In this document: positions 25,885 to 35,677 of the stretch, piece after piece | Numbering within the stretch: position 1 is the first letter of the stretch | How the letters are laid out: each line of letters begins with the position of its first letter | DNA from: JAPLKX01 sp035530195 | GTDB taxonomy: Bacteria; Hydrogenedentota; Hydrogenedentia; Hydrogenedentales; SLHB01 | Length of the DNA: 64,000 nucleotides | NCBI GenBank assembly: GCA_035530195.1 | Contig: DATKVG010000043.1 | Coordinates: 10,554-74,553 of the forward strand | Direction: 5' to 3' | Position numbers and translations under genes: made by a program | The notes under the pieces: model-generated | The model's input: the letters and a program-made list of their open reading frames with translations, nothing else | Database searches by the model: none | What the model was told of the DNA's origin: nothing

Positions 25885-26526
25885 ATGGATCAGCTTGCTT
25901 ACAACGACGTGTTGAGAATGCTACGAGGCGCCGCGGCCGAGGTAAGGGTAAATCACGACACGCTGTCGAAGCTCGACTCAGTGGGCGGCGACGGCGACCA
26001 CGGCACCACCATGCTGCGTTGCATCGAGGCCATCGAAACCGCCATCGCACAGGCGGAGGACCGCAACCTGGCGGGGTTGCTCAACAAGGCCGGGTGGGCC
26101 GTGATGGGCATCGATGGCGGCGCAACGGGCCCGCTGTTCGGCTCGTTTTTCCTCGGCATGTCCGAGGCCGCCGAAGGCCGCGACGCATTGGATGCCCCGG
26201 CACTCGCGGACCTGTTCCAGGAAGGGCTCGCCGCCATCCGCCGCCGGACTAAGGCCCAGCCCGGCGACAAAACCATGATCGACGCGCTCGCGCCCGCGGT
26301 CGATGCGGTGAAAAAAGCCGCCGAAGCCGGCGCCCCGCCCGTCGATGCGCTGGCGGCAGCGGCGAAGGCCGCAGAAACCGGCGCGATCGCCACGCGCGCC
26401 ATGCAGGCCCGGTTTGGCCGCGCAAAAAATATCGGGCAAAAGAGCATGGGCGCCGAAGATCCGGGTGCGGCGTCGGTGGCGTGCATATTCAAAGGCTTTT
26501 ACCAAGGAGCTACAACCAATGCCTGA
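25885..26526 (+). CDS. dhaL: Dihydroxyacetone kinase DhaL-type (nucleotide-binding) subunit
   Basis: A 213-residue all-helical protein with the DhaL metal-nucleotide motif GGDGDHGTTM (Asp residues ligate two magnesium ions), 'QPGDKTMIDAL' and the lid-like 'GRAKNIGQKSMGAEDPGAAS'. It supplies the phosphate donor to DhaK. In PTS-type systems DhaL carries tightly bound ADP that is rephosphorylated by DhaM; no DhaM is encoded here, which favours an ATP-dependent kinase. Its stop codon overlaps the start of the LsrF-like gene by eight bases, so the two are translationally coupled. Confidence 0.85.
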   Translation: MDQLAYNDVLRMLRGAAAEVRVNHDTLSKLDSVGGDGDHGTTMLRCIEAIETAIAQAEDRNLAGLLNKAGWAVMGIDGGATGPLFGSFFLGMSEAAEGRDALDAPALADLFQEGLAAIRRRTKAQPGDKTMIDALAPAVDAVKKAAEAGAPPVDALAAAAKAAETGAIATRAMQARFGRAKNIGQKSMGAEDPGAASVACIFKGFYQGATTNA

Positions 26527-27400
26527 CACGGACAAGACAAAAACCGAAGAAAAAAAAGATTTCGGGATCGGCATCCCCATGGAAACGCCGGGCTTTTTTC
26601 TGAAAGGTTCGGCGCACCTGTACTGGGGCACGAAAAACCGGCTCTCCCACATTTTCAACCCGAAGTCGGGCCGCACCGTGATGCTCGCGTTCGACCACGG
26701 CTACATCATGGGCCCCACCACCGGCCTCGAACGCATCGACCTGGCAATCCCGCCGCTCATCCCCTACGTGGACTGCCTGATGTGCACGCGGGGCGCGTTG
26801 CGCGCGTGTATCAGCCCCGAGGTGCGCAAGCCCGTGGTGATGCGGTGTAGCACCGGCGCCACCGTCCTCAAAGATCTCAGCAACGAAGTCATCGGCGTCA
26901 CGGTCGAGGAGGCGGCGGCGCTGAACGCGGCGGCCATCACCACCCAGGTCTGCATTGGCGCCGAATACGAGCGGGAAACCCTCGAAAACCTCGCCTACCT
27001 CGTCAACGAAGGCAACCGCCTTGGCCTGCCGGCGCTCGGCGTCACTGCCGTCGGCAAAGAGATGGTGCGCGACGCCCGATACCTCGGGCTGGCATGCCGC
27101 GTCGTGGCCGAACTGGGCGCGCATTTCGTGAAGACGTACTACTGCGAACCGGGTTTCGACGAGGTGGTGGCCGGCTGCCCGGTGCCTATCGTCATCGCGG
27201 GCGGCAAAAAGCTGCCGGAACTGCAGGCGCTTCAGATGGCCTACAAAGCGATCGACCAGGGCGCGCTCGGTGTCGACATGGGCCGCAACATTTTCGCCGC
27301 CGAACATCCCGTGGCAATGGCGCAGGCGGTGGCGGCGGTGATCCACAACAACGAAAAGCCGGAGAAGGCGTTCGATCTGTACAGGAGTCTGAAGGGCTGA
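26519..27400 (+). CDS. LsrF-like phospho-keto-sugar thiolase/aldolase
   Basis: A 293-residue class I aldolase-fold protein strikingly like E. coli LsrF over its whole length: 'RLSHIFNPKSGRTVMLAFDHGY', 'GPTTGLERID', 'LMCTRGALR', 'VKTYYCEPGF' with the Schiff-base-type lysine K205, 'VAGCPVPIVIAGGKKLPE' and 'QGALGVDMGRNIF'. LsrF transfers an acetyl group from the phosphorylated form of autoinducer-2 (3-hydroxy-2,4-pentanedione-5-phosphate) to CoA. Here it follows DhaK and DhaL with overlap, and there is no LsrK, LsrG or Lsr transporter in view, so the substrate may be another phosphorylated small ketose. AAGGAG nine bases before the ATG supports the start. Confidence 0.85.
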   Translation: MPDTDKTKTEEKKDFGIGIPMETPGFFLKGSAHLYWGTKNRLSHIFNPKSGRTVMLAFDHGYIMGPTTGLERIDLAIPPLIPYVDCLMCTRGALRACISPEVRKPVVMRCSTGATVLKDLSNEVIGVTVEEAAALNAAAITTQVCIGAEYERETLENLAYLVNEGNRLGLPALGVTAVGKEMVRDARYLGLACRVVAELGAHFVKTYYCEPGFDEVVAGCPVPIVIAGGKKLPELQALQMAYKAIDQGALGVDMGRNIFAAEHPVAMAQAVAAVIHNNEKPEKAFDLYRSLKG

Positions 27401-27431
27401 CCGGCCACGCCGGTTTGAAAGGAGTGAGGGA

Positions 27432-28100
27432 ATGGATATGAGCAGACGGACCATGCTGGGCGGTTTGGTGGTGGGTGTGGGCGCGGCGGCATTTGGAAAA
27501 GCCGGCGCGGCCGAGCCGAAAGCCATCGCCCTGAAACAGTATAAGAACGAGGATTTCTACAAGGACGGGAAGTTCGACGTCGAGGCCGCAAAACAGGCCT
27601 ATTACGAAATGATGTGGTACTACAACTATCCCGTCCCGCCCCGCCTCAAAACCGACGAGTTCTGGGCGCTCGATTTCGGCCTCGGCCTGTTCACTGAAGT
27701 CGGGATGGCCGGCATTTTCTGGATGAACAACCAGAAAGACAACTATTTCGGCCACGAAATCTACCTGTTGCCCGGCCAGATGATCCCCGAGCACAAACAC
27801 GTCAAAACCGACGCCGCCGGCCCCAAAATGGAAGGGTGGCACGTCCGTCACGGCTATATCTACACCTACGCCGAAGGCACGCCCACGCCCGGCGTCGACT
27901 CGAGGATCTCGCCCAGCCACCGCGAGTGCTCGAAAGCGCGAACCGAACTCAAGCTGATGCCCGGCGAGTATGCCATGCTCAACGGGCCCGAGCAGTGGCA
28001 TTACATGAAAGCCGGACCCGAAGGCGCCATCGTCACGGAGTACGCTACCTACCACGACGGCGCCGGCCTGCGGTTCAGCCACCCCAACGTCACGATGTGA
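27432..28100 (+). CDS. Tat-exported cupin-fold protein, D-lyxose isomerase-like
   Basis: A 222-residue protein with a twin-arginine signal (SRRTMLGGLVVGVGAAAFG, cleavage near AGAA). The mature domain is a cupin with a metal set H121, H123, E134 and H190 ('PEHKHV', 'KMEGWH', 'PEQWHYM'), the layout of D-lyxose/ketose isomerases. 'YYEMMWYYNYPVPPRL' precedes it. Those isomerases are cytoplasmic in E. coli, so a Tat-exported relative is unusual and would have to fold with its metal before export. It lies 31 bases after the LsrF-like gene, with GGAG seven bases before the ATG, and probably belongs to the same operon. It could make the ketose that is then imported and phosphorylated; this is an inference. 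Confidence 0.65.
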   Translation: MDMSRRTMLGGLVVGVGAAAFGKAGAAEPKAIALKQYKNEDFYKDGKFDVEAAKQAYYEMMWYYNYPVPPRLKTDEFWALDFGLGLFTEVGMAGIFWMNNQKDNYFGHEIYLLPGQMIPEHKHVKTDAAGPKMEGWHVRHGYIYTYAEGTPTPGVDSRISPSHRECSKARTELKLMPGEYAMLNGPEQWHYMKAGPEGAIVTEYATYHDGAGLRFSHPNVTM

Positions 28101-28182
28101 GGATTACGGCGGCCACTGAGATGGATACGTATGGCCGCCCCGATGTTTTTGTTTGGGCCCGATTTTTTGTGCGGAGGTCTTG

Positions 28183-31353
<3,171 letters not shown>

Positions 31354-31361
31354 ATGTATCG

Positions 31362-31388
31362 GTCAGATCCGTCGGATCCGTCGGATCA
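31362..31388 (+). repeat. Tandem 9-bp repeat, three GTCGGATCC-type units
   Basis: GTCAGATCC, GTCGGATCC and GTCGGATCA follow one another directly, upstream of the acyl-CoA dehydrogenase ribosome-binding site. The unit differs from the TGGAC repeats at 6402 and 38479 but has the same nine-base period. Confidence 0.7.
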
Positions 31389-31401
31389 TTTGGAGGATGC
31401 C

Positions 31402-32601
31402 ATGGATTTTTCAATACCGGAAAAGCTTCAGGATTTGCTGAACCGCGCCCGCGAGTTTGTGGAAACCGAGCTATACCCGCTCGAACCGCATTTTCTCCAG
31501 CAGGGTTTTAACGCCGTCGAGCCCGAGTTGCAGGAGAAGCGGCGCAAGGTGAAACAGCTCGGGTTGTGGCTTCCGCAGATCGCGAAAGAACACGGCGGTC
31601 TTGGCCTCAACCTCGTCGAGCACGGCCTGTTCAGCGCCGAACTCGGGAAGAGTCCCGTAGGCCACTACGCGTTCAACTGCCAGGCGCCCGACGCCGGAAA
31701 CATGGAAATACTCATCCAGTATGCCAACGTCGAGCAAAAGAAAAAATATCTCGAACCCCTGCTGGCCGGTGAAATCCGAAGTTGTTTCGCCATGACCGAA
31801 CCCGATTTCCCCGGCTCGAATCCCGTCTGGATGGGCACCACCGCCGTGAAAGACGGCGACTATTACGTCATCAACGGCCGCAAATGGTACGCGAGCGGCG
31901 GCGAGGGCGCGGCGTTTGCCGTTACCATGGCCGTCACCAATCCCGACGCGCCACCCCACGAACGCGCCAGCCAGATCCTCGTGCCTGCCGACACGCCCGG
32001 CTTCATCCTCGAGACCGCAACGCCCTTCATGGGCGCGCGCGGCGAAGGGTGGGCCAGCCACGCCGAGATCCGGTATGAAAACTGCCGCGTGCCACGCGAA
32101 AACCTCCTCGGGCCTGAAGGCGGCGGCTTCCGGCTTGCGCAGGAACGGCTCGGACCCGGCCGAATCCACCATTGCATGCGGTGGATCGGCGTGTCCGAGC
32201 GCGCGTTCGACCTCATGTGCCGCAGGGCCATCGAACGTAAAATCACGCCCGACCGCCCCCTGGCGTTCCAGCAGTTTGTACAGGGGTGGATCGCCGAGAG
32301 CCGGGCCGAAATCGACGCCGCACGGCTCGCGGTGCTCCACGCGGCATGGGTCATGGACCGCGAAGGCTCGAAAGGCGCCCGCGACCAAGTCTCGCTCATC
32401 AAGTTCAACGTCGCAAACACCATGATGCGCGTGCTTGACCGGGCCATCCAGGTCCACGGTGGCCTCGGCTTCTCTGACTACACGCCGCTCGCACTGTTTT
32501 ACAGAAACGAGCGCGCCGGCAGGGTCTACGACGGCGCCGACGAAGTCCACAAAATCTCCGCCGCTAAACGCATCCTGAAAAAATACGCCGGATTGGCTTG
32601 A
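31402..32601 (+). CDS. Acyl-CoA dehydrogenase, ACAD10/11-like
   Basis: A 399-residue flavoenzyme of the acyl-CoA dehydrogenase family. Visible signatures: 'SCFAMTEPDFPGSNP' for the FAD/substrate loop, 'YYVINGRKWYASG', 'IQVHGGLGFSDYTPL' and the ending 'YDGADEVHKISAAKRIL'. The last two read like the ACAD10/11 subgroup (DGxDEVH) and not like the usual catalytic-glutamate region. Start at MDFSIPEKLQ is set by GGAGG; a frame open further upstream reads through the 9-bp repeats. The next gene is an APH-type kinase 149 bases on. ACAD10/11 in animals and LvaC with LvaA in Pseudomonas combine these two activities to remove a 4-hydroxyl group from a CoA-linked acid. Confidence 0.85.
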   Translation: MDFSIPEKLQDLLNRAREFVETELYPLEPHFLQQGFNAVEPELQEKRRKVKQLGLWLPQIAKEHGGLGLNLVEHGLFSAELGKSPVGHYAFNCQAPDAGNMEILIQYANVEQKKKYLEPLLAGEIRSCFAMTEPDFPGSNPVWMGTTAVKDGDYYVINGRKWYASGGEGAAFAVTMAVTNPDAPPHERASQILVPADTPGFILETATPFMGARGEGWASHAEIRYENCRVPRENLLGPEGGGFRLAQERLGPGRIHHCMRWIGVSERAFDLMCRRAIERKITPDRPLAFQQFVQGWIAESRAEIDAARLAVLHAAWVMDREGSKGARDQVSLIKFNVANTMMRVLDRAIQVHGGLGFSDYTPLALFYRNERAGRVYDGADEVHKISAAKRILKKYAGLA

Positions 32602-32628
32602 GGAAAGAATGAGTACCGTAATTCCTGT

Positions 32629-32732
32629 GCGGTGGGGTCGCGCTGCCGCGCGACCGCAAATCCAGCAGAAGGACCTCCGCACTAGAAGCACCGCCACTGC
32701 CACCCGGTCGCGCGGGAGCGCGACCCCACCGC
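32629..32732 (+). repeat. Inverted pair of REP-like hairpins
   Basis: Two 27-base arms (32629-32655 and 32706-32732) are inverted copies with one mismatch. Each arm is also a hairpin by itself: GGTCGCGC and GCGCGACC pair around a four-base loop (TGCC left, GGGA right). Flanking GTGGGG/CCCCAC extends the symmetry. Fifty bases of spacer separate the arms. The arrangement is that of a REP doublet (BIME). The right arm ends 18 bases before the kinase start codon. Confidence 0.85.
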
Positions 32733-32750
32733 GTGATATCCGGGCGACTG

Positions 32751-33809
32751 ATGCAGCACCTTATTGACAAGGCGCGGCCCGTGCGGGCCGGCGAAGAACT
32801 GGACGAGCCGCGCCTCGCGGCCTACCTCACCGACGCCCTCCCCGGCCTCGTCGGCCCCATCTCCGTTGAACAATTCCCCAGCGGTTTTTCCAACCTGACC
32901 TATCTTGTCCGCGCCGGCGATCGCGATCTCGTCTTGCGCAGGCCGCCCGTCGGCAGCAAGGTCAAAGCGGCCCACGACATGGGCCGCGAGTTCCGCGTGC
33001 TCAGCGCGCTTCACCCCGTGTATTCCGCCGCACCGCGGCCGCTCGCCTATTGCACCGACCCCGGCGTGATCGGCGCGCCGTTTTACGTGATGGAACGGAT
33101 CAAGGGCGTGATCCTGCGCGGGGAAAAGCCGGTGGATTTCTCTTGCCCGCCGGCTATCGTCCGCCAATGTTGCGAGTCATTCGTGGACAACTTTGTCAGG
33201 CTCCACCAGATTGACTATGAGGCGATCGGCCTTGGCGACATGCGCCGGGAAGGCTGGTTTGTCCAACGCCAGGTGAACGGTTGGGTCGATCGGTACCACG
33301 GGTCGCAGACGGATAACATACCCGCCATCGATCAGACCGCTGATTACTTGAAGAACAACTGCCCGCAGGATGTGGGCGCCGTGCTCATCCACAATGATTA
33401 TAAGTTTGACAACATCGTGCTCGACCCCGACGACCTCACCAGAATCATCGGCGTGCTTGATTGGGAAATGTGCACGATCGGTGACCCGCTGATGGATCTC
33501 GGCGTTATGCTGTGCTATTGGAACGAGCCGGGTGATCCCTCGCTGGGGGTCTGTTTCCTCACCCACGAACCCGGCTGTATGAAGCGACGGGAAGTTGCCC
33601 AAGCCTACGCCGAAAAGACGGGCAGGGACATCTCAAACCTTGGGTTCTACTACGTGTTCGGCCTGTTCAAACTCGCCGTCATCGCCCAGCAGATCTACTA
33701 CAGGTACAAACAGGGCCTTACCAAAGACGAACGGTTTGCCCCCCTCATCTACGTCGTCGGCACGCTCGGCCAGATGGCCTGCGGCATCATTGATGGCGGG
33801 AAGGTTTAG
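32751..33809 (+). CDS. APH-family phosphotransferase, ACAD10/LvaA-like kinase
   Basis: A 352-residue aminoglycoside-phosphotransferase-fold kinase. The Brenner motif is 'HNDYKFDN' (catalytic D216, N221) and the metal-binding Asp is D237 in 'VLDWEMCTIGDPLMDLG'; 'FPSGFSNLTYLV' forms the nucleotide loop and 'RRPPVG' follows. This subgroup phosphorylates 4-hydroxyacyl-CoAs (LvaA in Pseudomonas levulinate catabolism; the kinase domain of animal ACAD10/11). The preceding gene is the matching dehydrogenase, so a pathway for 4-hydroxyacids is likely. ATG at 32751 is favoured; a GTG at 32733 begins immediately after the REP arm. The ribosome-binding site is weak. Confidence 0.8.
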   Translation: MQHLIDKARPVRAGEELDEPRLAAYLTDALPGLVGPISVEQFPSGFSNLTYLVRAGDRDLVLRRPPVGSKVKAAHDMGREFRVLSALHPVYSAAPRPLAYCTDPGVIGAPFYVMERIKGVILRGEKPVDFSCPPAIVRQCCESFVDNFVRLHQIDYEAIGLGDMRREGWFVQRQVNGWVDRYHGSQTDNIPAIDQTADYLKNNCPQDVGAVLIHNDYKFDNIVLDPDDLTRIIGVLDWEMCTIGDPLMDLGVMLCYWNEPGDPSLGVCFLTHEPGCMKRREVAQAYAEKTGRDISNLGFYYVFGLFKLAVIAQQIYYRYKQGLTKDERFAPLIYVVGTLGQMACGIIDGGKV

Positions 33810-33875
33810 AATCTTTGTTCACAACATCTGCGTACGACACGTAGATGCTGGATCAAGGTCGTGAACAAAGATTCT
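33808..33875 (+). repeat. Perfect 15-bp inverted repeat with nested hairpin
   Basis: AGAATCTTTGTTCAC at 33808-33822 is the exact reverse complement of GTGAACAAAGATTCT at 33861-33875. Within the 38-base loop, CATCTGCGT and ACGTAGATG form a second stem with one mismatch. The left arm overlaps the kinase stop codon. It could be a terminator or a small mobile element. Confidence 0.75.
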
Positions 33876-33876
33876 G

Positions 33877-33928
33877 CACGCGCCTTCTTAGGCACGCGCC
33901 TTCTTAGGCGCACGGCTTCTTAGCCGCC
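33877..33928 (+). repeat. Direct repeats of a GCC-TTCTTA-GGC hairpin
   Basis: CACGCGCCTTCTTAGG occurs twice in direct succession (33877-33892 and 33893-33908), followed by a related unit with GGC-TTCTTA-GCC. Each unit can fold as a small stem with a TTCTTA loop. The array abuts the PspC-like gene end. Confidence 0.7.
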
Positions 33929-34150
33929 TTAGACTTCGCCCGCGCCGCCGCGCGTGTCCGGATACGGTTCCTGCGGCATGATGATGGCGGCGATCACGTA
34001 AAAGACGACCCCCGGCACGAAACCGGTAAACACCGTCAGGAGCAGAAACGCCACCCGTACCAGTGTCGAATCCGTCTCGAGATAGTCACTCACACCGCCG
34101 AGTACGCCAGCCACTTTGGTATCGGTCCTGCTGCGGTAAAGTTTTTTCAT
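33929..34150 (-). CDS. PspC-domain membrane protein
   Basis: A 73-residue protein consisting of one PspC domain: 'KKLYRSRTDTKVAGVLGGVSDYLETD' followed by a hydrophobic stretch 'LVRVAFLLLTVFTGFVPGVVFYVIAAIIM'. PspC-like proteins sit in the inner membrane; in enterobacteria PspC takes part in the phage-shock response, but short stand-alone forms are widespread with unknown roles. Start at MKKLYRS is chosen because GGAG lies nine bases upstream; two earlier ATGs are possible. No other psp gene is near. Confidence 0.85.
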   Translation of the reverse strand: MKKLYRSRTDTKVAGVLGGVSDYLETDSTLVRVAFLLLTVFTGFVPGVVFYVIAAIIMPQEPYPDTRGGAGEV

Positions 34151-34249
34151 AAGCCCGGGCTCCATATGCATCCTCACTGACTGTCAAACGTCCCGCCGCG
34201 CAGCACAAATTCCCGCGCCGCATTTACACGGAAACCTTCCGCCGGCCCA

Positions 34250-35536
34250 TTACAGCGCCAGTGCCTTGTATTTCTTGCGCTCCTGTGCGGGCTTATAAGT
34301 CCGAAGCTCGCGCCTGTTTTCCACCAGTTTCGCCACCGCCTTGGCGATGTCGTCCATGTCCGATTTTGGGCCCATCAGCCCCGCGTGATGCATCGCCACG
34401 CCCGTCTTGAAATGCGCCGCGGTGCACACCGGCAGCTTGAACCGCTTCGGGTTGATCGCTTTCCAATAATCGGCGTTCAGCCTGTGGCGCGGTTTCGTGT
34501 GCGGCTTGTACAACCCGCAACTGTTGAGCGGATCGTATGGCGGCTCAAAACCTTCCGGCATCCGCAACTCCGCGTTGAGCGCCGCGCAAAAAACCTCGTT
34601 GGTCACACCCCGGACGACACGCGGATCGAGCTTGAACGTAAAGTTGAAATAGCTCTGCTGCGTCACTTCTTTCCGACGCCGCATCGGCACGATTCCGGGG
34701 ATCTGTCCAAGCAGCCCGTTGAGGTAAATAGCGTTCGCATCGCGGTGTTTCACCTGCTTGTCCATCCGCTCGAGGCCGCCCAGCAACAGCGCCGCCTGCC
34801 ATTCCGTCAGCCGGTAATTGCCCGACTGAATCGTGTTGGTCATGTCGCCTTTGTACCCCCGCCCGCAATTGCGCAACGAGTACAGCCGCTCGAACAACAC
34901 CTTCGTCTTGCACGTGTTGAACCCGCCCTCGCCCGCGCTGAGCACCTTCGATTCCTGGAAGCTGAAACTGGCTACGTCGCCGAACGTCCCCACGCTTTTG
35001 CCCTTGTAGAACGACCCGTGCTGGTGTGCGCAGTCTTCGATCAGGATCAGGTTGTGCTTTTTGCACAGCCTCACGAGCCGCGTCATGTCCGGCATGCAAC
35101 CGTAAAGGTGTACGGCGATGATGGCCTTGGTTTTGCGTGTGATGGCGGCCTCCGCCTTGTCCAGGTCGATGCACCACGTGTCCGGTTCGACATCAACCAG
35201 CACCGGAATCGAATTGACGTCGATGCACGCCGCGGCAGTGGCTTGCCACGTCATCCCCGGCACGATCACCTCGTCGTACGCACCGATCCCCAGCGCCTCG
35301 ATCGCCATCTGAATGCCCACGGTGCCGTTGGCGTTGCACAACCCGAAATTCGCGCCAAGGTACTTCGTAAACGCCTCGGCAAACTTCCACTCGATGGGCC
35401 CGTCATACGACCACCGGCCTGACCGCGTAATCTCCCCCACAAGTTTCACGTCCTTATTGTCGCTGATCGGCCACTTCGGCCATGCCGCCGATTTCGCCCG
35501 CACCGGCCGCCCGCCTGTCAAAGCCAATTTTGCCAT
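34250..35536 (-). CDS. DegT/DnrJ/EryC1/StrS-family aminotransferase
   Basis: A 428-residue PLP-dependent enzyme. PLP contacts are visible: D168 in 'IEDCAHQHGS' and the Schiff-base lysine K197 in 'FSFQESKVLSAGEGG'. 'GTVGIQMAIEALGIGAYDEVIVPG' forms the phosphate-binding cup. The family transaminates keto-sugar nucleotides or related cyclic ketones. GAGGAG eight bases before the ATG sets the start; a longer frame lacks a site. No sugar-nucleotide pathway genes flank it, so the substrate is open; some planctomycete-type relatives are annotated only by family. It is divergent from the sigma-factor gene. Confidence 0.85.
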   Translation of the reverse strand: MAKLALTGGRPVRAKSAAWPKWPISDNKDVKLVGEITRSGRWSYDGPIEWKFAEAFTKYLGANFGLCNANGTVGIQMAIEALGIGAYDEVIVPGMTWQATAAACIDVNSIPVLVDVEPDTWCIDLDKAEAAITRKTKAIIAVHLYGCMPDMTRLVRLCKKHNLILIEDCAHQHGSFYKGKSVGTFGDVASFSFQESKVLSAGEGGFNTCKTKVLFERLYSLRNCGRGYKGDMTNTIQSGNYRLTEWQAALLLGGLERMDKQVKHRDANAIYLNGLLGQIPGIVPMRRRKEVTQQSYFNFTFKLDPRVVRGVTNEVFCAALNAELRMPEGFEPPYDPLNSCGLYKPHTKPRHRLNADYWKAINPKRFKLPVCTAAHFKTGVAMHHAGLMGPKSDMDDIAKAVAKLVENRRELRTYKPAQERKKYKALAL

Positions 35537-35677
35537 GGGTATTTCTCCTCTCCTGATAGTTACTGCCCAGTCATTTACGATATTAGCATAACGCCGAAAA
35601 GGCTTCAAAGGCCGCGCCTACTTGCGCTTTTCCGCAGCCGCGGTGCCTTATACTATGAACGGCCACGGAGATTCGGA

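Noticed and set aside
26519..27400. Complete autoinducer-2 (Lsr) uptake system
   Set aside because: Only an LsrF homologue is present; LsrK, LsrG, LsrR and the ABC transporter are missing from the window.
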